Positions 59,438 to 64,000 of a stretch of DNA of 64,000 nucleotides are shown in pieces. Every line of letters starts with the position of its first letter. Position 1 is the first letter of the stretch. Both the position numbers and the translations under genes were made by a program. Source of the DNA: CAYUQT01 sp964596165 (GTDB lineage Bacteria > Planctomycetota > Phycisphaerae > UBA1845 > JAFGLZ01); assembly GCA_964596165.1 (NCBI GenBank), contig CAZQTW010000010.1, forward strand, positions 1 through 64,000. Reading direction: 5' to 3'. A model generated the notes under the pieces. The model made no database searches. It was not told the origin of the DNA and worked only from the letters and a program-made list of their open reading frames with translations.

Positions 59438-60571
59438 ATGGCGGTTAACAACGACTCGATCATGTACGACGTGCTCATCGTCGGGGCGGGCCCGGCCGGT
59501 GCGACGGCAGCCGCGATCTGTGCGGAAAAGGGGCTGTCCGTCTGCCTGATGGACCGGCGGACGTTTTCCGAGACGTCTCACATCCGCGTGTGGGCCAATG
59601 CGGCCATTCGGCCGCTGATCGAGGCATGCGGTCTCGACGCATCACGCATCTTGGGACCGCCCATCCGTACGTTGACGTTCTGTTCGGCGGATTTGTCGCG
59701 GAGGATGACCTCCCAATTGGCCAGGCCTCTGGTGCATGTGATCGAACGATCGCGTCTGGAAGGCGAACTCGTCCGCGCCGCTGTCTCGGCGGGTGTCACA
59801 CTGCGAACGGGCCAGGCGGTCACCGGCGTCGAGATTCTGGAAGAGCAGGTGAACGTGTCGCTGGCCGACGGGTCTTCGGCCCGCGGGCGGTTCCTCATCG
59901 GCGCGGACGGCGCGAAATCGCTTGTCGGCCGACAGATCGGATTACTTGGAACAGCGGAACCCCCCTGTTGGTGCGCTCAATGGGACGTTCACCTTGGGGG
60001 CGGCACGAAGCGAAAGACGGCTGAAGATGCGCCGGCCATGATCGTTGTGCTGGGACTGATTCAGACTCAGGGAATCGGGTATATTCTGTCCCAAGCCGAC
60101 CATCTTCTTGTGGGAGTTGCCGGTCCGTCGAATCCGCAGGAAATCGCGGAGCACTTCGACGTGTTCGTGACGGACGCGGGCGAAGCCGGTCTGTTGCCCG
60201 AGGACATTCGGCCTGCCCAGCCAGCCGTTTGGCCCACGCCGGCCGGTCAGGCCATTGAGATGGACGCCCATGTGGGCAAGAGGTCATTGCTCGTCGGTGA
60301 AGCCGGAGGGTTTGTGGCGGCGATCAGCTACGAAGGGATCTATCCCGCCATGTGGTCCGCATCGATCGCCGCCGGTGTGATCGCCGATGCGGATAGCGCC
60401 GACAGTCCGCAGGATGTCCTCGGCGAGTTTGAAAGCCGATGGCGTGTCGCGATGGCCGACTACATTCGCATGCCCAATACCGACGCGCAGTTTCTGCTTC
60501 CGCTGATCTTCACCAACCAACAAATCGCGGACCGGATGGCCGCCTCGTTCCTGTCGGGCGGCAATATCTGA
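59438..60571 (+). CDS. FAD-dependent oxidoreductase (geranylgeranyl-reductase-like)
   Basis: About 377 residues from the ATG at 59438; an ATG eight codons later is an alternative, and neither has a good ribosome-binding site, so coupling to the MCE gene two bases upstream is likely. FAD-binding: YDVLIVGAGPAGATAAAICA (G-x-G-x-x-G), second motif GRFLIGADGAKSLVGRQIGL and VGKRSLLVGEAGGFVAAISY then EGIYPAMWSASIAAGVI, which is typical of geranylgeranyl reductase-like and digeranylgeranylglycerophospholipid reductase-like flavoproteins. Substrate not known. A lipid or isoprenoid substrate would fit its place after phospholipid transporter genes; this is inference. Confidence 0.85.
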   Translation: MAVNNDSIMYDVLIVGAGPAGATAAAICAEKGLSVCLMDRRTFSETSHIRVWANAAIRPLIEACGLDASRILGPPIRTLTFCSADLSRRMTSQLARPLVHVIERSRLEGELVRAAVSAGVTLRTGQAVTGVEILEEQVNVSLADGSSARGRFLIGADGAKSLVGRQIGLLGTAEPPCWCAQWDVHLGGGTKRKTAEDAPAMIVVLGLIQTQGIGYILSQADHLLVGVAGPSNPQEIAEHFDVFVTDAGEAGLLPEDIRPAQPAVWPTPAGQAIEMDAHVGKRSLLVGEAGGFVAAISYEGIYPAMWSASIAAGVIADADSADSPQDVLGEFESRWRVAMADYIRMPNTDAQFLLPLIFTNQQIADRMAASFLSGGNI

Positions 60572-60612
60572 CCGGACCGCCCGTCCTTCGACTCACCGAA
60601 CTCGTTGTCGTG

Positions 60613-62202
60613 CTAAGTCTTCGGCATTGAAGCGGCCGGAACGGTTCGCCGCTCGGCGGTTGCGTTCGACTGCGGTGCGTGCACCGGCAGGATCACCGTG
60701 AAGGTCGAGCCGACGCCCACGGTGCTGTCCGCCTTGATCGAGCCGCCGAGAATCGTGGCGAGGTCGCGACTGATGGCCAGCCCCAGTCCCGTCCCGCTGT
60801 GTTCGCGCGTTTTCGACTGGTCGATCTGTCGGAACTTTTCGAAGATGGTTTCCAAGTATTCGGGCGGAATGCCCGGACCGGTGTCGATCACCGCAAGTTG
60901 AACGTTTTCGGTTCCGACCGGCCTCGCGGACAGCGTGATCAGCCCTCCCTCCGGCGTGAACTTGATCGCGTTGCTCAGCAGGTTGTAAAGGATCTGCTTG
61001 ACCTTTCCGACGTCCGAGGTCATCGGCGGCAGGTTCGGGGCGAGATCCAATCGGAGCTCGAGTCTGCTCTTGTCCGCAAGAGGTCGCACGAAGTCCGCCA
61101 GATCGCCGCACACCGTCGCCAGGTCGAATCGTTCGAGTCGAACCTCCATTCTCCCGGCCTCGATCTTGGCGACGTCCAAGAGGTCGTTGATGATGTCCAG
61201 CAGCATTCGCCCGCTGGTCAGAATGTTCTGGGCGTAGCGGGAGAGCCGACCGTCCTGTCCTTCGTGGGCTTCCTTAAGCAGTTCGGCGAAGCCGATGATG
61301 GACGTCATCGGCGTGCGGAGTTCGTGACTGACGTTGGCCAGGAACTCGCTCTTCAGGCGGTTGGCCTCGTAGAGGCCGATGTTGGCCTGGGCCAATTCGT
61401 CCAGTTTGATATCCAGAGAACGATTCGCCCCGCGAAGAGCGTCTTGGGTGGACTGCAAATGCGAAAGCATGTCGTTGAATGCCCTCGCGAGGTCCTCGAA
61501 CTCGTCTCCCGTGGCCGCCTTACTTCGAACGCTCAGGTCGCCCGCGGCGACCTGTTCGCTAACTCGCCGCAGTTCGCGAACCGGAGAAAGGATGAGCATC
61601 TGGGTGATCAGGTAGAAGACCAATAGGGCCAGCAAGCCCGCGAGGCCGCCGGCTGCAATCATCACGGCGCGATTGAGCCAGAGTTCGGCCGTCGTGCCCG
61701 GCGGCCAGTACCACGCCGTCACGATTCCGACGAGCTTGCGATCCTCGTCTCGACGGATTGCCAGCGCGGCGCGGTAGAGGGTGGTTCCGTTCGGTTCGCG
61801 GCCCCAGTCGAAGGCCTCGTCTATGTCCGTGCGCTCTCGCATCAACTTGATAGACCGCTTCAGAAAGGTGCTGATGTCTTGCGGAACCTCCCGGCTGAGG
61901 GGATCCAGTCGGACGAGCCTGGGGATGGGGTCGGCGGGCAACTCGTGAGCCTGGGCGTAGGCAGGCCACCACTTGTTCAGATCCTCCTGCTTGGCCGACC
62001 AATCGCCGCCGGGCAAGTCGCTCCGTGCCCGGGCCGCCAGGGCCATCTCGCGAATCGTCCGGACATTCAGTTCGTGAACCAGGCTCTCCATCCGATACGC
62101 GGGGACGAAGAGGGCAGCGGCGATGATCATCAACACCGCCAAGCCGAAGAGCATTCGGCACTTGGTCGCCAAGGAAACCTTGAATCGTCCCTTCTTGGGC
62201 AT
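60613..62202 (-). CDS. Membrane sensor histidine kinase with HAMP domain
   Basis: About 529 residues from the ATG at 62202 (AAGGA upstream); the frame open further upstream is not coding. TM1 at ~17-37 (MLFGLAVLMIIAAALFVPAY), a periplasmic part of ~150 residues (LPADPIPRLVRLDPLSREVP), TM2 (VMIAAGGLAGLLALLVFYLI), HAMP (LSPVRELRRVSEQVAAGDLS), HisKA with NVSHELRTPMTSIIGFAELL, HATPase with NLLSNAIKFTPEGGLI, DTGPGIPPEYLETIFEKFRQ and GTGLGLAISRDLATILGGSI. No response regulator is adjacent. The gene is convergent with the FAD oxidoreductase gene (41 bases apart) and divergent from the GT4 gene. Confidence 0.93.
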   Translation of the reverse strand: MPKKGRFKVSLATKCRMLFGLAVLMIIAAALFVPAYRMESLVHELNVRTIREMALAARARSDLPGGDWSAKQEDLNKWWPAYAQAHELPADPIPRLVRLDPLSREVPQDISTFLKRSIKLMRERTDIDEAFDWGREPNGTTLYRAALAIRRDEDRKLVGIVTAWYWPPGTTAELWLNRAVMIAAGGLAGLLALLVFYLITQMLILSPVRELRRVSEQVAAGDLSVRSKAATGDEFEDLARAFNDMLSHLQSTQDALRGANRSLDIKLDELAQANIGLYEANRLKSEFLANVSHELRTPMTSIIGFAELLKEAHEGQDGRLSRYAQNILTSGRMLLDIINDLLDVAKIEAGRMEVRLERFDLATVCGDLADFVRPLADKSRLELRLDLAPNLPPMTSDVGKVKQILYNLLSNAIKFTPEGGLITLSARPVGTENVQLAVIDTGPGIPPEYLETIFEKFRQIDQSKTREHSGTGLGLAISRDLATILGGSIKADSTVGVGSTFTVILPVHAPQSNATAERRTVPAASMPKT

Positions 62203-62322
62203 CTCGAATGGTCCTTGACATCGTATGATAACACGAATCCCCCACCGGTGTCGCCGGATTGACAAGCCGGGAATATCCGTCTGTAATTCCGTCGGAAGAC
62301 GCCGACGTTCAGGGCTCGAATC

Positions 62323-63447
62323 ATGGATCGTCTCAACATCTGCATTGTCGTCGGAGAAGACTGGCTGGATCGGTTTGAACCGGTCGTTCGGCATCTGTGT
62401 GTCGGCATGATCGACGAGGCGATTGCGACGACGATCGTCGGTCCTGAGTCGCCCGCATTGAACGCCCTCGCCATGGGGCCCGTCCGCGTGTGCACCTACC
62501 GCAAGCTCAGCGGTTGGGGCGGAAAGAGCGAGGTGTCGCGGCTCACCGAGGCCGTCGCGGAACAAGGACCTCACCTGGTCCACGCGATGTCCACGGACAT
62601 CTCTTGGCTGGGTGCACATCTCGCCCATTCACAGGACGTTCCCCTCGTGGTCAGTGTCACCGGTCGGGGCGAGGTGACACCGGAGACCGAACCGATCCTG
62701 AAGACGGCTTCCAAGCTGATTGCCGTCAGTGATCCGGTTCGCACGGACGTGCTGCAACGTCTTCAGAGGAGCGCCCACGAAGTCATCCGGATTCGCTGGG
62801 GCCTTCTCGCCGGTCAGGAACCGGCATGTTTCTCCGTTCACGAAAAGAGCCCGACGCTCATCACGGTCTCGCCTCTGACCCGCGATTCCGGTGTGGACCA
62901 TCTCATTGAAGCGATGGCCAGGCTCTCGGCTGCCTCGCAACCGCTCATGCTGTTCATTCTGGGCACCGGGCCCGCCGAGGGCTCGCTCCGCCAGCGGGCG
63001 AATGCCCTGGGCCTCAACGAGCAGATCACGTTCGCCGGCAACGTCCGCGAATGGCCGACCATTCTTGCCGGAGCGGACATCTTCGTCTTGCCGGCGCGGC
63101 AACAGATCTTGCGGATCCACCCCATTGCCGCCATGGCCGCCGGCTTGGTCGTTCTTTCGGTTCGCGGCGGCGCCCACGATTGCCTGATCGACTCTCAGAC
63201 CGCTCGGCTGTACGAACCGCCCGGGGCCGAGATGCTTGCCGCCGTTCTGGCGGAACTCCTGGGCAATCCGGATCAATCGAGAAGGCTTGCGGCCAGTGCG
63301 CAGGAATATATCCGCCAGCACCACCGCGTCAGCGCCATGGTGAGCGAAACGGTTCAGATCTACCGACAGTTGACGTTGAACCAGAAGACCATCCCGATGC
63401 CGACACCCAGCGAGCGGAGGGATGAGGACACCACCTCCCCACCCTAG
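62323..63447 (+). CDS. GT4-family glycosyltransferase
   Basis: 374 residues of the GT-B fold. N-terminal half: CIVVGEDWLDRFEPVVRHLC, PHLVHAMSTDISWLGAHLAH, PLVVSVTGRGEVTPETEPIL. Donor-binding half: LITVSPLTRDSGVDHLIEAM, LGTGPAEGSLRQRANALGLN, ITFAGNVREWPTILAGADIF, then IHPIAAMAAGLVVLSVRGGA in place of the usual E-x-x-x-x-E region; the second Glu is replaced, which is unusual for GT4. The C-terminal tail is Pro/Ser-rich. The product probably modifies cell-surface glycans. Its stop overlaps the convergent kinase gene by four bases. Start ATG has a weak ribosome-binding site. Confidence 0.85.
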   Translation: MDRLNICIVVGEDWLDRFEPVVRHLCVGMIDEAIATTIVGPESPALNALAMGPVRVCTYRKLSGWGGKSEVSRLTEAVAEQGPHLVHAMSTDISWLGAHLAHSQDVPLVVSVTGRGEVTPETEPILKTASKLIAVSDPVRTDVLQRLQRSAHEVIRIRWGLLAGQEPACFSVHEKSPTLITVSPLTRDSGVDHLIEAMARLSAASQPLMLFILGTGPAEGSLRQRANALGLNEQITFAGNVREWPTILAGADIFVLPARQQILRIHPIAAMAAGLVVLSVRGGAHDCLIDSQTARLYEPPGAEMLAAVLAELLGNPDQSRRLAASAQEYIRQHHRVSAMVSETVQIYRQLTLNQKTIPMPTPSERRDEDTTSPP

Positions 63448-64000
63448 TTCGGCGATTGGGCCGCACACACTCGAACCAGTCGATGCGAGGAATCGCACTG
63501 AATGAGCCATCGGGCCCGCCGGCGGCCGCTCATCGCGATCTGCGCATTCGGGAGGTCGTTTTCGGCGTACTTGTCGGCGGCCTCCTGGGGCCGCATTCCC
63601 CCCGCGATGTGCCGAGCGAGGATTCCCTCACGGCACGCAGCCGGATCGACATCAAGCCAGATCGGCAGGTCGAGAGTCGCGTAAACATCGGCCCAAGGCC
63701 CTTCGTCCAAGAGCAGGTAGTTGCCCTCAACAAGGACGATCCCGGCCTCGGACGGCACGAGCCCCGCATCGGCTATCGGCTCGTGGCGGGTTCGATCATA
63801 CACAGGAATGCGCACCTCATGGTCCGCGTTGCGAATTGCACGAAGGGCTTCGGCCAAACGAACGGCGTCAAACGAGGGCGGAGATCCCTTTCGGCGTCGA
63901 AGTGGCAGAGTCGAACCATCGGGCGCAACGTAGAATCTGCGGTCCAACTCCGCGTTGGTCAGGTGCCAACCGTCCATGCCCACGACGGCGATGGGAGGTT
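63444..64000 (-). CDS. P-loop nucleoside/sugar kinase-like protein (5' end missing)
   Basis: Cut by the window end; about 185 residues visible. The first residues, PPIAVVGMDGWHL, place the visible part after the Walker A loop of the uridine kinase/phosphoribulokinase-like family (MDGFHL motif). Then YVAPDGSTLPLRRRKGSPPS then FDAVRL, VYDRTRHEPIAD, VLVEGNYLLLDEGPWADVYA and LDLPIWLDVDPAACREGILA. This pattern is that of the 'nucleoside/nucleotide kinase family', which includes fructose-type kinases of ABC sugar operons. The missing N-terminus should carry the P-loop. The substrate cannot be fixed from this part. Confidence 0.8.
   Translation of the reverse strand, partial: PPIAVVGMDGWHLTNAELDRRFYVAPDGSTLPLRRRKGSPPSFDAVRLAEALRAIRNADHEVRIPVYDRTRHEPIADAGLVPSEAGIVLVEGNYLLLDEGPWADVYATLDLPIWLDVDPAACREGILARHIAGGMRPQEAADKYAENDLPNAQIAMSGRRRARWLIQCDSSHRLVRVCAAQSPN

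Noticed and set aside
1..64000. CRISPR array, rRNA or prophage
   Set aside because: No regularly spaced repeats, ribosomal RNA sequence or phage structural genes were seen on either strand.

Overview
The window looks like chromosomal DNA of a high-GC planctomycete, most likely class Phycisphaerae. The evidence is combined: exported proteins ending in PEP-CTERM tails, a prepilin-like protein with a GFTLLELL motif and an FCDGH box, Tat-exported sugar dehydrogenases and DUF1080/PL11-type polysaccharide enzymes, a BlaI/BlaR1 pair, and lamin-tail surface proteins. This placement is inference; no rRNA lies in the window. One tRNA gene, tRNA-Ala(GGC), is present at 15221-15293. No CRISPR array, prophage or intact insertion sequence was seen.

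Layout. 0.2-4.3 kb: a small protein, an exported PL11 rhamnogalacturonan lyase and a convergent secreted beta-propeller glycosidase. 4.3-5.3 kb: a scar of three decayed genes (formate/nitrite transporter tail, IS5-type transposase with internal deletion, DUF6788 protein). 5.4-7.3 kb: Tat-exported DUF2804 protein and a DUF433/DUF5615 toxin-antitoxin-like pair. 7.5-10.6 kb: a two-domain glycosyltransferase overlapping a sulfotransferase. 10.9-15.3 kb: sugar isomerase-like protein, HDOD protein, an ECF sigma / zinc anti-sigma / ZraP-like metal-sensor operon, and the tRNA. 15.7-22.6 kb: Ycf46-like AAA+ ATPase, then SurA-like lipoprotein, Mfd and a GNAT acetyltransferase on the minus strand. 22.8-29.3 kb: membrane protein and a BlaI repressor overlapping a 1740-residue BlaR1-like protease fused to many carboxypeptidase-regulatory-like domains and a thioredoxin-fold end. 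29.3-34.6 kb: exported ADP-ribosylglycohydrolase-like enzyme, sugar-binding lipoprotein, soluble histidine kinase and a second HDOD protein.

35-49.3 kb is a secretome region: Tat-exported Gfo/Idh/MocA oxidoreductase, BNR sialidase-like protein, PEP-CTERM phosphodiesterase, a large unassigned exported enzyme, a small PEP-CTERM protein, a DUF1080 protein, two lamin-tail proteins with different C-terminal sorting tails, a prepilin-like protein and a beta-propeller protein. 49.4-54.7 kb: aldo/keto reductase, a cytoplasmic Gfo/Idh/MocA protein, then pdxJ-dapA-membrane protein joined by ATGA overlaps. 55.0-60.6 kb: a compact operon of HEAT lipoprotein, RsbW-type kinase, STAS protein, MlaE, MlaF, MlaD/MCE and an FAD oxidoreductase. 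60.6-64.0 kb: membrane histidine kinase, a GT4 glycosyltransferase and a P-loop kinase cut by the window end.

The strongest candidate for something new is the kinase-STAS-Mla operon (55.4-60.6 kb): an RsbW-type kinase next to a STAS protein with the usual phosphorylatable serine, fused by overlap to a phospholipid-transport ABC system whose MCE protein carries about 30-residue repeats. Second is the BlaI/giant BlaR1 fusion.
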